A DNA stretch of 64,000 nucleotides from contig WGLR01000023.1 of the NCBI GenBank assembly GCA_016125475.1, positions 1-64,000 of the forward strand, written 5' to 3'. Below are positions 9,122 to 18,538 of this stretch, piece by piece (the stretch's first letter is position 1; each line of letters opens with the position of its first letter). Position numbers and translations under genes: made by a program. A model generated the notes under the pieces. It made no database searches. It had not been told where the DNA came from and saw nothing but the letters and a program-made list of their open reading frames with translations. This stretch comes from Betaproteobacteria bacterium (GTDB lineage Bacteria > Pseudomonadota > Gammaproteobacteria > Burkholderiales > Ga0077523).

Positions 9122-9224
9122 GAGGCTGCCCGGCACGCGCAGTGTCGCGCGGGATGCCGGGTCGGCCGGGGCACCCCCGGGGGTGCGACCACGCGAACGG
9201 AGCAGAGCGCAGAGGAGGGTCGTG

Positions 9225-10025
9225 ATGCGTTTGGCGAACAAGGTTGCCGTCGTGATCGGTGCGGGCCAGAGCGCGGGGGAGGGCATCGGCAACGGGCGCG
9301 CGACGGTGCTGCGCTTCGCGCAGGAGGGAGCGAGCGTGCTCGCCGTCGACCGCGATCCCGACTCGGTGCACGAGACCGTGTCCCTCGCGGCCGGCATGCC
9401 GGGCGAGTGCGTGCCGTTCGAGGCGGACGTCACGCGCGAGAGCGTGCTCGCGAATGCCCTCGCGTTCGCACGCGCCCGGTGGGGGCGCATCGATGTCCTG
9501 CACAACAACGTCGGCGTGAGCATCGGCGGTGGCGACAAGCCGCTCGAGGACCTGTCCGAGGACGTCTTCGACCGCGTCTGCGCGATCAACCTCCGGGGCA
9601 CCATCATGGCGTGCAAGCACGTGCTCCCGGTCATGCGTGCCCAGCGCAGCGGGTCGATCATCAACATCTCCTCGATCGCCGCGTGGGCCGAATATCCGCT
9701 CGTCACGTACAAGGCCACGAAGGCGGCACTCATCGCGTTCACCCAGCAGCTCGCGATACAGAATGCGCGTTTCGGGATCCGGGCGAACGCGCTGCTGCCG
9801 GGCCTCATCGACACGCCGATGGCGGTGGACACCCGTGCGCGGACCTCGGGCAAGTCGCGCGAGACCATCGTGGCGGAGCGCAACGCCATGGTGCCCTTGC
9901 GCGGACGCATGGGCACGGCCTGGGACGTCGCGAACGCCGCGCTGTTCCTCGCTTCCGATGAAGCCGGATTCATCACCGGCGCGGCCCTGCCCGTAGACGG
10001 GGGAGCGCTCGCCAGGATCGGGTGA
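9225..10025 (+). CDS. short-chain dehydrogenase/reductase
   Basis: A 266-residue classical SDR. The cofactor loop is unusual (GAGQSAGEGIGNG, residues 12-24), longer than the usual TGxxxGIG. The NNVG motif, catalytic Ser150 and the YKATK pair (Tyr162, Lys166) are present. ATG at 9225 is preceded by AGGAGGG at good spacing. It lies on the same strand after the enolase-superfamily gene and may oxidise the hydroxy acid that enzyme acts on, but this is inferred from position only. Confidence 0.85.
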   Translation: MRLANKVAVVIGAGQSAGEGIGNGRATVLRFAQEGASVLAVDRDPDSVHETVSLAAGMPGECVPFEADVTRESVLANALAFARARWGRIDVLHNNVGVSIGGGDKPLEDLSEDVFDRVCAINLRGTIMACKHVLPVMRAQRSGSIINISSIAAWAEYPLVTYKATKAALIAFTQQLAIQNARFGIRANALLPGLIDTPMAVDTRARTSGKSRETIVAERNAMVPLRGRMGTAWDVANAALFLASDEAGFITGAALPVDGGALARIG

Positions 10026-10152
10026 CGGCCGGCCCGCGGCAGCCGTTTGCCGCAGCGCGGGATTGCACGAATAATGTCGTCCTCGAACGGCAACGACTCC
10101 GCGGCCCGGGCGACACCGTCGCGCGCCCGGCGCGGGCGAGGGTGAATCCAGG

Positions 10153-11094
10153 ATGACATTCAAGGTCTTTGTAGACGGTCAGGAAGGCACGACCGGTCTG
10201 CGCATTCACGAATATCTGTCGCAGCGCACCGACGTCACGCTGCTGCGCATCGATCCCGAACGGCGCAAGGACGTCGCGGCACGACGCGAACTGGTCAATG
10301 CCTCAGACGTGACGTTCCTGTGCCTGCCGGATCAGGCGGCAAGGGAGTCCGCCGCGCTCGTGGAGAACGACCGGACGTGCGTGATCGACGCCTCGACGGC
10401 GCACCGCGTGGACCCCGCCTGGACGTTCGGGCTGCCCGAACTCGATCCTGCGCAGCGTGATCGCCTGCGCAGGGCGAAGCGCATCGCGAACCCGGGCTGT
10501 CACGCGACCGCCTTCATCCTCGCGGTGCGACCGCTCGTCGCGCGCGGCGTGCTGCCCGCGGGCCACCCGGTGTCGGCGCATTCGATCACGGGCTATTCCG
10601 GCGGCGGCAGGAAGATGATCGAGCAGTACGAGGCCGCCGCGGGTGCGCTGAATGCGCCCCGCCCTTACGCGCTCGGACTCCTGCACAAGCACCTGCCCGA
10701 GATGCGTGTGCACGCCGCGCTCGAGGAGGCGCCGATCTTCACGCCCATCGTCGGTCCGTTCTACAAGGGGCTTGCCGTCACGGTGTTCGTCCCGCCGAAG
10801 GCCCTCGCGGGGTCTCCGTCGCCGCATGCGCTGCGCGACCTGCTCGCGGAATACTACGAGGGCGAGCGCTTCGTGCGCGTCGCGCCCTTCGACAACGACG
10901 CGAACTGCGACGCCGGGTTCTTCGACGTGCAGGGTTCCAACGACACCAATCGCGTCGACCTGTTCGTGTTCGGCAACGACGAGCGCGTCGTGGTCGTCGC
11001 GCGACTCGACAACCTGGGCAAGGGGGCATCGGGTGCCGCCGTGCAGTGCATGAACGTTCACCTCGGCGTGGCCGAGGGCCTCGGTCTGGAGTGA
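10153..11094 (+). CDS. argC: N-acetyl-gamma-glutamyl-phosphate reductase, type 2
   Basis: ArgC makes N-acetylglutamate semialdehyde by NADPH-dependent reduction in arginine synthesis. At 313 residues this is the shorter type-2 form. It has the [12 protein letters not shown] cofactor loop near the N-terminus and catalytic Cys116 in NPGCHATA, followed by the [12 protein letters not shown] segment and a C-terminal [14 protein letters not shown] motif. No other arg gene is adjacent. A hydrolase gene starts two bases after its stop codon, so they are probably transcribed together. Confidence 0.92.
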   Translation: MTFKVFVDGQEGTTGLRIHEYLSQRTDVTLLRIDPERRKDVAARRELVNASDVTFLCLPDQAARESAALVENDRTCVIDASTAHRVDPAWTFGLPELDPAQRDRLRRAKRIANPGCHATAFILAVRPLVARGVLPAGHPVSAHSITGYSGGGRKMIEQYEAAAGALNAPRPYALGLLHKHLPEMRVHAALEEAPIFTPIVGPFYKGLAVTVFVPPKALAGSPSPHALRDLLAEYYEGERFVRVAPFDNDANCDAGFFDVQGSNDTNRVDLFVFGNDERVVVVARLDNLGKGASGAAVQCMNVHLGVAEGLGLE

Positions 11095-11096
11095 AG

Positions 11097-12236
11097 ATGA
11101 AGCCGCTTGATTCGACTGTCCTGCCGGAAGGCATCCGCGCACGGTTCGTGCAGGACGTGAACGGTCTCGAGATGCACGTTCTCGAAGCCGGACACGAGAC
11201 GAGTGGCCGGCCGCTCGTGCTGCTGCTGCACGGCTTTCCGGAACTGGCCTACAGCTGGCGCAAGGTCATGCTGCCGCTCGCCGCCGCGGGCTATCACGTC
11301 GTGGCCCCGGACCAGCGCGGCTACGGCCGCACGACCGGATGGGATCCGGACTACGACGGTGACCTCGGATCGTTCCGCATGTTCAATCTCGCACGGGACG
11401 CGCTTGCGCTCGTCTCCGCACTCGGATACCGGTCGGTGCACGCAGTGGTCGGCCACGACTTCGGCTCCCCGGTTGCGGCGTGGTCGGCCCTGATGCGCCC
11501 GGACGTCTACCGGTCCGTGGTGCTGATGAGCAATCCGTTTCCGGGGCCGCCCGCTCTCCCGTTCGACACCGATGCGCGCGGTGTGCCGGAACCCGCAGCG
11601 GGGCCGGACATCCACGCGGCGCTCGCGGCCCTGCCGCGTCCGCGGAAGCACTACCAGTGGTACTACTCCACGCGGGAGGCCAACGGCGACATGTGGCGCT
11701 GCCCGCAGGGCGTGCACGCGTTCCTGCGTGCCTACTACCACCACAAGAGTGCCGACTGGAAGGACAACCGTCCGCACCGGCTGGCGGGCTGGACCGCGGA
11801 GGAACTCGCGAAGATGCCCACCTACTACATCATGGACCTCGACGCGAACATGGCCGAATCCGTGGCGCCCGAGATGCCGTCGGCCGCGCACATCGCGGTG
11901 TGCGAGTGGCTGCCCGAGCACGAGCTTCGTGTCTACAGCGAGGAGTACGGACGCAACGGCTTCCAGGGTGGGCTGCAGTGGTATCGCTGCATGATTGATC
12001 CCCGCTACGAGCTGGAGATGCAGGTGTACTCCGGGCGCACCATCGACGTGCCCGCCATGTTCATCGCGGGCACGAGCGACTGGGGCGTCTACCAGAAGGC
12101 CGGGCACTTCGAGCGCATGCAGAACGAGGTCTGCACGGACATGCGCGAGTGCCACCTCGTCGAAGGTGCAGGGCACTGGGTCCAGCAGGAACAGCCCGCG
12201 CGCGTCGCGGACCTGCTGCGGGCATTCCTCTCCTAG
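11097..12236 (+). CDS. epoxide hydrolase-like alpha/beta hydrolase
   Basis: A 379-residue alpha/beta hydrolase with HGFPE (residues 45-49) and the nucleophile elbow GHDFG, giving Asp121 rather than serine as nucleophile. This is the hallmark of epoxide hydrolases and haloalkane dehalogenases. The catalytic His lies in GAGHWVQQEQP near the C-terminus, and tyrosines for epoxide activation could come from the cap region (KHYQWYYS, YYIMD). The ATG at 11097 overlaps nothing and follows a GGAGTGAAG sequence within the end of argC. Confidence 0.85.
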   Translation: MKPLDSTVLPEGIRARFVQDVNGLEMHVLEAGHETSGRPLVLLLHGFPELAYSWRKVMLPLAAAGYHVVAPDQRGYGRTTGWDPDYDGDLGSFRMFNLARDALALVSALGYRSVHAVVGHDFGSPVAAWSALMRPDVYRSVVLMSNPFPGPPALPFDTDARGVPEPAAGPDIHAALAALPRPRKHYQWYYSTREANGDMWRCPQGVHAFLRAYYHHKSADWKDNRPHRLAGWTAEELAKMPTYYIMDLDANMAESVAPEMPSAAHIAVCEWLPEHELRVYSEEYGRNGFQGGLQWYRCMIDPRYELEMQVYSGRTIDVPAMFIAGTSDWGVYQKAGHFERMQNEVCTDMRECHLVEGAGHWVQQEQPARVADLLRAFLS

Positions 12237-12290
12237 ACAGCCGTCCCGATCCGGCCGCAGGGGGCGGTCCGGGGGAAAACCGGCCGATCC

Positions 12291-13037
12291 TCAGCCGCGA
12301 CGCGCGACCGCGCGCACGGCCAGTTCCGTGCGCGTGCGGGCGTGCAGCTTGTCCATGATCCGGCTCACGTAGTTCTTCACCGTGCCCTCCGCGAGAAACA
12401 CGGAAGCCGCGATCTGCTTGTTGCTCTTGCCCTCGGCGATGAGATCCAGGATCCGGGCTTCCTTGTCGGTGAGTGCTTCCTCGAATTCGCCGCCTGCGGC
12501 GTGTGAGGCGGTCTTCGGTGCGCCTGGTGACATCTCGCGCGCATCGGCAGTCGCGAGCGTCGGTTCCGGGTCCGCGGCCGACGTGCCCGCGGCGACCAGA
12601 CGGAACTGCTCCAGCACCTTGCGCGCGATCGCGGGCGACAGGCGCGACTCGCCCCGACGCACCGCCCGCACGGTCTCCAGGACTTCGGCTTCCGTCGCGT
12701 CCTTGAGCAGGTAGGCCTGCGCCCCCGCACGGATCGCCTCGAAGACCAGATCGTCGTAGTCGAAGGTCGTGAGCACCACGACGCGGGTTTCGGGCTGGCG
12801 GGTGGTGATCTCGCGCGTCGCGACCACACCGCTCTTGCGCGGCATCTGGAGGTCCATGATGACGACGTCGGGCGCGAGGGCCAGGGCCTGCTCGACGGCC
12901 TCGTGCCCGTCGGCGGCCTGGCCGATCACCTCGATGTCAGGGGCGTCACCGAGCGTCATCGCAAGGCCGCGGCGTATCAGGGGCTGGTCGTCGACGATGA
13001 GAATGCGGATGGGCGTATCGTGGCTGTCATCGTTCAT
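12291..13037 (-). CDS. NarL/FixJ-family response regulator
   Basis: The 248-residue regulator has a receiver domain (residues 10-125) with the acidic pair Asp16-Asp17, phospho-acceptor Asp62 (VIMDLQMP) and Lys in LLKDA. A long linker of about 60 residues, rich in Ala/Pro/Thr, joins it to a LuxR-type HTH (EALTDKEARILDLIAEGKSNKQIA, split here as a description of residues 187-248). Its probable partner is the kinase at 13378, transcribed in the opposite direction. Its ATG overlaps the stop of the small gene upstream. Confidence 0.9.
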   Translation of the reverse strand: MNDDSHDTPIRILIVDDQPLIRRGLAMTLGDAPDIEVIGQAADGHEAVEQALALAPDVVIMDLQMPRKSGVVATREITTRQPETRVVVLTTFDYDDLVFEAIRAGAQAYLLKDATEAEVLETVRAVRRGESRLSPAIARKVLEQFRLVAAGTSAADPEPTLATADAREMSPGAPKTASHAAGGEFEEALTDKEARILDLIAEGKSNKQIAASVFLAEGTVKNYVSRIMDKLHARTRTELAVRAVARRG

Positions 13038-13234
13038 CGGGATTCCTCGGATCCGGACGCTGCGGCCCGGCGCGTTCCGAGTCTCTCATGAAGCTGGCCC
13101 ACGAGTGCCGAGGGCAGGCGCGCCGTGAGGAACCGCAGCATCACCGCCACTGCGGCCGCGCCCTGCTCCGGCGTGAGTCCGGCACCCCGGGAAACGGCTT
13201 CTATCAATTCGTCGATCATGGGAGGCAGCGCCAT
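13034..13234 (-). CDS. small helical protein next to two-component genes
   Basis: This reads as 66 residues from the ATG at 13234, or 94 from an ATG at 13318; neither has a clear ribosome binding site and I prefer the shorter one because recognisable sequence begins at MIDELIEAV. The rest is predicted helical (LTPEQGAAAVAVMLRFL, ALVGQLHERLG) and resembles small DUF2267/DUF2780-like proteins, but I am not certain. It shares an ATGA overlap with the response regulator gene, so it is translated with it and may act in the same signalling unit. Confidence 0.5.
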   Translation of the reverse strand: MALPPMIDELIEAVSRGAGLTPEQGAAAVAVMLRFLTARLPSALVGQLHERLGTRRAAASGSEESR

Positions 13235-13377
13235 GTGCGATCGCGGGCAGTCCCGGCGAACTATCCATGGGTCGACGGTATCAGAGCGCAGGTGTCGCAC
13301 GACAGTGACAAGAGTCATTTTCTGGTCATCGCGGCGACTCGCTTTCGATTGGGGAAACGCTTGAACGATTCCGGCTC

Positions 13378-15186
13378 ATGAACTTCTGGCAAAGGTTCGA
13401 TCCGCGGCTGCACCTCGCGGCGGCGGTCGGCTGGACGGTCTTCGTGATCGGCACCGCGGCGGCGTACGTCGTGGGCAGTCTCGCCGGGGATGTTGCGGAG
13501 CAGCGCGTCACCGACGACACCGAGCTGTTGCTCAGCCAGTTCGCCGACCAGATCGGTCGCGGCGTTGCAGCACACCTGCGCACCCGTCTTGCCGTGATCG
13601 AGGCGACCGCCGCGCAGATGCGGATTCCGTCGCACCGTGATCCGCGTGCGCTCGAACGACACGTGCAGGCCATCCAGCGACACTTTCCGGAGTTTGCGTG
13701 GATCGGCGTGACGGACGCCGCCGGGCGGGTTCTCGGCGCCACAGGGCGCGCGCACGAGGGACAGGACGTGTCCGCGCAGCGCTGGTTCACGCATTCCCGC
13801 GATGGCCCCTGGCTGGGTGACGTTCACGTGCGTGCGGCCGGTCAGGTCGGACCCGGTTCTCCGGTGCGCGTGCTCGACATCGCGGCGCCGATACTCTCCC
13901 CGGACAACGTGATCGCGGGCCGCGTCGGTGCACACCTGTCCTGGCGGTGGGTGGATCACCTCCTCTCCGACATGGTGCGCGCCGTGGCGACGCACCGCGC
14001 ACTCGACGTGATCCTGCTGTCCGGCGACGGAACGCCCCTGATCGCACCGGAGGGGTGGCCTCCGCACACCGGCAAGGGTGCGCCGGCCGTTCCGGATTTC
14101 TCCGAAGGGGGGCGATACCTGGTCAGCCGCGACGTCACGCGCCAGACGGTGGACGGCCCCGGGCCCGCGTGGACGCTCGTCGTGCGCGAACCGGCGAACG
14201 AGGCGCTGGCCGACGCCGTCGCGCTGCGCCACGTGGTGTTCGAACTTGTGTTCACGGCCGGCCTGCTGTCGGTGCTCGGGGCCGCACTCATCGCCCGCAG
14301 GCTCATGCACCGGCTCGAGAGACTCGCGGAGGGCGCGGACAAGATCCGCGCGGGGGAGCGCCGGGAACTGGAGGTGCCCGAAGGTCGTGACGAAGTGAGT
14401 CGCATCGGTGCGACGCTGGGTGCGCTCGTCACGCAGCTCCAGGCGGAGAAGAGCGCGCTCGAGCAGCTCAACGCGGACCTCGACGCGAAGGTCGCGGAAC
14501 GGACGCTGCGCATCGAACGTCTCGCCGAGGAGAGCAAGCAGGCTGCCGTGGTGCGGGAGCGTCTGCGGATGGCTCGGGAGCTGCACGACACGCTGGCCCA
14601 CTCGCTGATGGCGCTGCTCGCCCAGATCCGGCTCGTGCGCAAGCTGGGGCCGCGGGTCACGACGGACGAACTCGACCAGGAACTCGCGTCCGCGGAAGAG
14701 GCGGCGGCGACGGGGCTGCGGGAGGCCCGTGCGGCGATCATGCAGATGCGGCACAACGCGGTTCGCGACACGGGACTCGGCAACGCACTGAAGGAACTGC
14801 TGGCGCGATTCGGCGAACGCACCGGGATCGCGCACGAGTGCGACATCGATTCCCAGGCCGGCACGGTCGCCGACGAGCGTGCCGAGGCGGTGTTCCGGAT
14901 CGTCGAGGAGGCGCTGCACAACGTGGAACGGCACGCGCAGGCACATCACGTGGAGGTGCGCGTGCGCTGGCTCGCCTCCGGGGACGGGCACGTGCCGGGC
15001 GAGTCTCCCGCGCGCGTGCACGTGGAGGTCGCGGACGACGGCGTGGGCTTCGACCCGGCGGTTCCGCGTCCCGGCCACTACGGGCTGCGCGGCATCGCGG
15101 AGCAGATCGACCTGATCGGGGCGAGTCTGCGCATGGACAGTCGTCCCGGCGCGGGCACGCGTCTCGAGATCGAATACGCGGTCTGA
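13378..15186 (+). CDS. NarX-type membrane sensor histidine kinase
   Basis: The 602-residue kinase has one membrane helix near residues 13-35, a periplasmic sensing region of about 240 residues that looks like a dCache domain, a second helix near 285-305, and a HAMP segment. A coiled coil follows, then HisKA_3 with phospho-acceptor His403 in ARELHDTLAHS, and a HATPase_c domain with N-box EEALHNVERHA and ADDGVGFD. It should phosphorylate the NarL-type regulator encoded divergently. The signal sensed is unknown. Confidence 0.9.
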   Translation: MNFWQRFDPRLHLAAAVGWTVFVIGTAAAYVVGSLAGDVAEQRVTDDTELLLSQFADQIGRGVAAHLRTRLAVIEATAAQMRIPSHRDPRALERHVQAIQRHFPEFAWIGVTDAAGRVLGATGRAHEGQDVSAQRWFTHSRDGPWLGDVHVRAAGQVGPGSPVRVLDIAAPILSPDNVIAGRVGAHLSWRWVDHLLSDMVRAVATHRALDVILLSGDGTPLIAPEGWPPHTGKGAPAVPDFSEGGRYLVSRDVTRQTVDGPGPAWTLVVREPANEALADAVALRHVVFELVFTAGLLSVLGAALIARRLMHRLERLAEGADKIRAGERRELEVPEGRDEVSRIGATLGALVTQLQAEKSALEQLNADLDAKVAERTLRIERLAEESKQAAVVRERLRMARELHDTLAHSLMALLAQIRLVRKLGPRVTTDELDQELASAEEAAATGLREARAAIMQMRHNAVRDTGLGNALKELLARFGERTGIAHECDIDSQAGTVADERAEAVFRIVEEALHNVERHAQAHHVEVRVRWLASGDGHVPGESPARVHVEVADDGVGFDPAVPRPGHYGLRGIAEQIDLIGASLRMDSRPGAGTRLEIEYAV

Positions 15187-15360
15187 CCCCTTCTCGCCGC
15201 CGCGACGGTGCGGCAACACGTGACCATCTTCACCTGACACGGATGACGGGTGGCACTCGCGACGACCGTGCGACGCCCCTACATTTCAGTCATCCACCGT
15301 ACATTGCCCGCTCGGGGAAGCGGGCGGACGGCGGGATTTCTCGTCGAAAGGAGAAGGATC

Positions 15361-15852
15361 ATGAGACAACTCCCGATTTCCCGTCACGCACCTTTCGCCA
15401 TCGTGATCTCCGCGATCCTGGCGGCGGCCACGCTGCCTGCGCAGGCGGCCGACAGCGACGCGCCGCTCAGTGCGCGACACGAGGGCAGGACGACCTATCT
15501 GAACGGCGGCGTCGGCCAGTCCGAGTCGTCGTACATGCGCAGTCTGGAGCACCAGTGGCCACTGCGGCTGGTGTTCTCCGAACGCAAGGACAACGAATTC
15601 ATCACGGACGTCGACGTGCGGGTCACGGACCGGTCCGGCGACACGAAGCTGCAGCTCGACGGCGCCGGTCCCATGACGTTCCTGAAGCTGCCGCCCGGCA
15701 AGTATCGCGTCGTCGCGAATTTCGAAGGTCACAAGGAAGTTCGAAACGTGACGGTGGGGGCGCACCGTGGCCGGAACGTCTATTTCCACTGGCAGGGCGA
15801 GAACACCAGCCTGTCGAGCAACGATTCCGCTGGCGCGAATCGATCGTCGTAA
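15361..15852 (+). CDS. secreted carboxypeptidase-regulatory-like protein
   Basis: A 163-residue periplasmic protein. It has a signal peptide ending TLPAQA-AD near residue 30 and a beta-rich mature domain whose LKLPPGKYRVVANFEGHKEVRNVTV stretch (residues about 104-128) matches the carboxypeptidase regulatory-like / transthyretin-like fold. No catalytic residues are apparent. The ATG at 15361 follows AAAGGAGAAGG. It lies downstream of the kinase gene and may belong to the regulon of that two-component system. Confidence 0.65.
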   Translation: MRQLPISRHAPFAIVISAILAAATLPAQAADSDAPLSARHEGRTTYLNGGVGQSESSYMRSLEHQWPLRLVFSERKDNEFITDVDVRVTDRSGDTKLQLDGAGPMTFLKLPPGKYRVVANFEGHKEVRNVTVGAHRGRNVYFHWQGENTSLSSNDSAGANRSS

Positions 15853-15945
15853 GGCTGATCGACACGCCCGATCGGCCGGCAAGGTCCATGGGTACGTGAC
15901 GCTGCGTCCGTCCCTCTACACGAAACACTCCACCAGGAGGACATC

Positions 15946-16476
15946 ATGAAGAAGCACAATCTGGCAGTTGCCGTCTTCGATTCGCACGAGAAGGCGGAAG
16001 AGGCCGTCCGCGCGCTGAACCGCGCGGGCATCGACATGAAGACCATCTCGATCATTGGCAAGGACTACCACTCCGAGGAGCACGTGATCGGGTATTTCAA
16101 TGCGGGCGAGCGCGCGAAATTCTTCGGCAAGTACGGCGCGTTCTGGGGCGGACTGGCCGGGATGCTGTTCGGCTCGGCACTTCTTTTCGTACCCGTGGTC
16201 GGACATTTCATCCTGCTCGGACCGATCGCGGCGACTCTGGCCGGCGGCGTGGAAGGTGCGGTGCTCGGCGGTGGCGTGAGCGCGATCGTCGGGGCGCTCA
16301 CTGCTCTCGGCGTTCCGAAGGATTCGGTGTTGCGCTACGAGACGGCCCTGAAGGCCAACAACTTCGTCGTGATCGTGAACGGCGACAGCCGGGAAGTCGA
16401 TCGTGCACGCGACATCATCCAGAGCCTCGGTGCGGTTGCCGACCGGCACGAGGCGAAGGTGGCCGAGCCCGCGTGA
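15946..16476 (+). CDS. membrane-associated stress-type protein (DUF1269/GSP17M-like)
   Basis: A 176-residue protein. The N-terminal part (VAVFDSHEKAEEAVRALNRAGID) resembles the general stress protein 17M domain. A central glycine-rich hydrophobic region (residues about 66-125) with repeated small-xxx-small spacing probably spans or inserts into the membrane, and a ferredoxin-like end (VIVNGDSREVDRARDII) follows. Similar proteins are common in beta- and gammaproteobacteria without a defined role. ATG at 15946 follows AGGAGG. It may be expressed with the preceding secreted protein. Confidence 0.6.
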   Translation: MKKHNLAVAVFDSHEKAEEAVRALNRAGIDMKTISIIGKDYHSEEHVIGYFNAGERAKFFGKYGAFWGGLAGMLFGSALLFVPVVGHFILLGPIAATLAGGVEGAVLGGGVSAIVGALTALGVPKDSVLRYETALKANNFVVIVNGDSREVDRARDIIQSLGAVADRHEAKVAEPA

Positions 16477-16580
16477 GCGTCGGGTCGGACGAACCCACCG
16501 CCGCACCGCCGGCGGTGGCGCACGCCGGCGGGTCAGGCGCCGGACGAGAGAAGGCTCAAGACACGAAGGAGAAGCTGAAC

Positions 16581-17189
16581 ATGGAACACACGACTCCCCA
16601 TCCGGAACTGTCTTTCGACCCCGAACCGAAGGAGCACGACCGACGCACGTTTCTCCTGGCCGCCACGGCCACGGTGGGCGGCATCGGCGCGCTCTTCACG
16701 GCTTATCCGTTCGTCGACAGCATGGAGCCTTCCGCGCGTGCGCAGGCGGCCGCGGCCCCTGTCGAAGTGGATGCGTCCGGGTTGTCGGCGGGCGACATGA
16801 TCACCGTCGCCTGGCGCGGAAAGCCCATCTGGGTCCTGAAGCGCAGCCCCGAGATGATCAAGGCGATCGACGCGCCCAATCCGGCTCTTGCCGACCCGAC
16901 TTCGAAGAGTTCGATGCAGCCCAAGGACTGCGACAATCTCACGCGTTCCATTCGTCCGGATCTGTTCGTCGCCGTCGGGATCTGCACCCACCTCGGGTGT
17001 TCGCCGATGCTCCGGCTCCACGACGCGTCGCTCAACGCGGAACTGCACGAACCGGGCGGCTTCTACTGCCCCTGTCACGGCTCCAAGTTCGATCTCGCGG
17101 GACGCGTGATGAAGGGCGTGCCGGCGCCGACGAATCTGGTCATTCCGCCCTATCGCTTCAAGGGGGCGACCAAGATCGTGGTGGGGTGA
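16581..17189 (+). CDS. petA: ubiquinol-cytochrome c reductase Rieske iron-sulfur subunit
   Basis: A 202-residue Rieske protein. It has a Tat-type twin-arginine signal anchor (DRRTFLLAA) followed by one hydrophobic helix. The 2Fe-2S cluster motifs are CTHLGC and CPCHGS, with the Gly-rich Pro loop (VPAPTNL). Upstream, the ADPTSK and RSIRPDLFV segments match bacterial petA. The start at 16581 has a GGAGAAG sequence before it. The cytochrome b and c1 genes that normally follow are absent; the next gene is convergent, so this is an isolated copy. Confidence 0.88.
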   Translation: MEHTTPHPELSFDPEPKEHDRRTFLLAATATVGGIGALFTAYPFVDSMEPSARAQAAAAPVEVDASGLSAGDMITVAWRGKPIWVLKRSPEMIKAIDAPNPALADPTSKSSMQPKDCDNLTRSIRPDLFVAVGICTHLGCSPMLRLHDASLNAELHEPGGFYCPCHGSKFDLAGRVMKGVPAPTNLVIPPYRFKGATKIVVG

Positions 17190-17240
17190 GGGTGTGACCG
17201 GTCGGGTCGAGGCGCCGCGGTCGGCTGGTGGTGGGACGCG

Positions 17241-18452
17241 TCACGACGATTCGACGGGAACGCCGAACACCGCGATCGTCGCCGCGAGCAGCGTGAGCGA
17301 TGCGAAGGCGGCGGTCGTCCACGACCATCCGGAGATGCGTCGGGCCGACAGCGTCGCGACCGCGCACTGGAGGCCGTAGTAGATCGCGAAGGCACGCGAC
17401 GCGTAGCTGATGATCTCGTAGATGTTCGCGAGCCACGTGAGGCCGATGCACGCTACGACCAGCAGGACGTAGGCGGCTTTCGTTCGCAGGCGGCCTCCGG
17501 TGATCTCCTCGGTCAGACCGCCGTAGCCGTTCGTGTCCGCCACGGCCGCGCTGAACTGCGACGCGAGCGCCGCGAGGATGAGCAGGAACGGCAGGACGAC
17601 CGCAATCTGCCGCGACATCTGGATCACGGCGGTCTCGCTCGTGCCGATGCCGTCCGGCGAGAAGTCGAGGCTCGCCATGCCGATGTAGGCCATGTAGATG
17701 AGCGCGGAGATCCACTGCGCGTAGCGCATCGTCGCGATGCGGGTGTCGGTGTCGTACTCGTCGGCGAGATAGCGGGATGTCTCGAACCCCTGCACCGTGA
17801 TCAGCAGGCCGAACGCCATGCGCACGGAATCCACGTCGAATCCGCCCGTGTGCGTGGTGCCGAAACCGGTCCCCGCACGCGTGGCGGTGAACGTCCCCAT
17901 GCCGACCAGGAGACCGGCGATCACCGCGAGCTTCAACCCGACCGAAAGCGTCTCCGCACGTTCGAGTCCGCGGAAGCCGCGCGTCCACCCGATCGCGCCG
18001 ATCACGGCGAGAATCGCGGTGGTCACCACCTTGCCGAGCGCGCTGCCCTGGAAGTCGGTGAGGCTGACTGCGAACGCCCCGAACAGATTGAGGTAGTAGC
18101 AGACGGAGACCACGTACGCGAAGGAGAGCGCGAGAGACGAGAAGCGCTCGAGCACGACCTCCGCCGTCTGCTGTCGTCCGGGCCCGGCACTGTCGTCGAG
18201 CGCGCGGATGTTCCATCGGATCGCCGCCCCTATCGCGTAGGCACACGCGCAGAGCGCAGCCATGACCCAGACTGCACCGTGGCCGAAATTGCGCACGAGA
18301 ATCGGCGCGAGCACCAGGAAACCGCTGCCGATGATCGATGCGAGGGGGGTGATCGTCGCGCGCCACCATCGGGACGCGAGGATGCGCGGATGAAAGAGGA
18401 CGATCGCCGCGATGACGGCGAAGGTCACGACCAGAATGCTTTTCGTGTGCAT
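17241..18452 (-). CDS. APC-superfamily amino acid/polyamine-type transporter
   Basis: The 403-residue protein is almost entirely hydrophobic, with about 11-12 predicted membrane helices. The first has the discontinuous SIIGSGFLVLAP motif seen in APC-superfamily helix 1, and VQGFETSRYLADEYD marks the helix-6 region. This fits the LeuT-fold amino acid-polyamine-organocation group, but the substrate is not predictable. It is convergent with petA. Its upstream region faces the IS3 element that begins 86 bases away. Confidence 0.75.
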   Translation of the reverse strand: MHTKSILVVTFAVIAAIVLFHPRILASRWWRATITPLASIIGSGFLVLAPILVRNFGHGAVWVMAALCACAYAIGAAIRWNIRALDDSAGPGRQQTAEVVLERFSSLALSFAYVVSVCYYLNLFGAFAVSLTDFQGSALGKVVTTAILAVIGAIGWTRGFRGLERAETLSVGLKLAVIAGLLVGMGTFTATRAGTGFGTTHTGGFDVDSVRMAFGLLITVQGFETSRYLADEYDTDTRIATMRYAQWISALIYMAYIGMASLDFSPDGIGTSETAVIQMSRQIAVVLPFLLILAALASQFSAAVADTNGYGGLTEEITGGRLRTKAAYVLLVVACIGLTWLANIYEIISYASRAFAIYYGLQCAVATLSARRISGWSWTTAAFASLTLLAATIAVFGVPVESS

Positions 18453-18535
18453 GTGTGGCGGGCGAACCTGGCAGACCTGTCATCGTATATTCTCTCAGGC
18501 AGACGCTCCCGGGACGAACCGCCACACGCGAGGAG

Positions 18536-18538
18536 GAG
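18536..18538. repeat. target-site duplication of IS3 element (left copy)
   Basis: GAG here matches GAG at 19814-19816, directly outside the two terminal inverted repeats. Three-base duplications are normal for IS3-family transposition. Confidence 0.7.

Noticed and set aside
7823-10159. 778-residue minus-strand open frame opposite the enolase and SDR genes
   Set aside because: It is an antisense shadow in high-GC DNA with no recognisable protein content; both plus-strand genes have clear motifs and ribosome binding sites.
13315-15240. 641-residue frame antisense to the histidine kinase
   Set aside because: Arg/His-rich shadow with no domain; the plus-strand kinase has all expected motifs.
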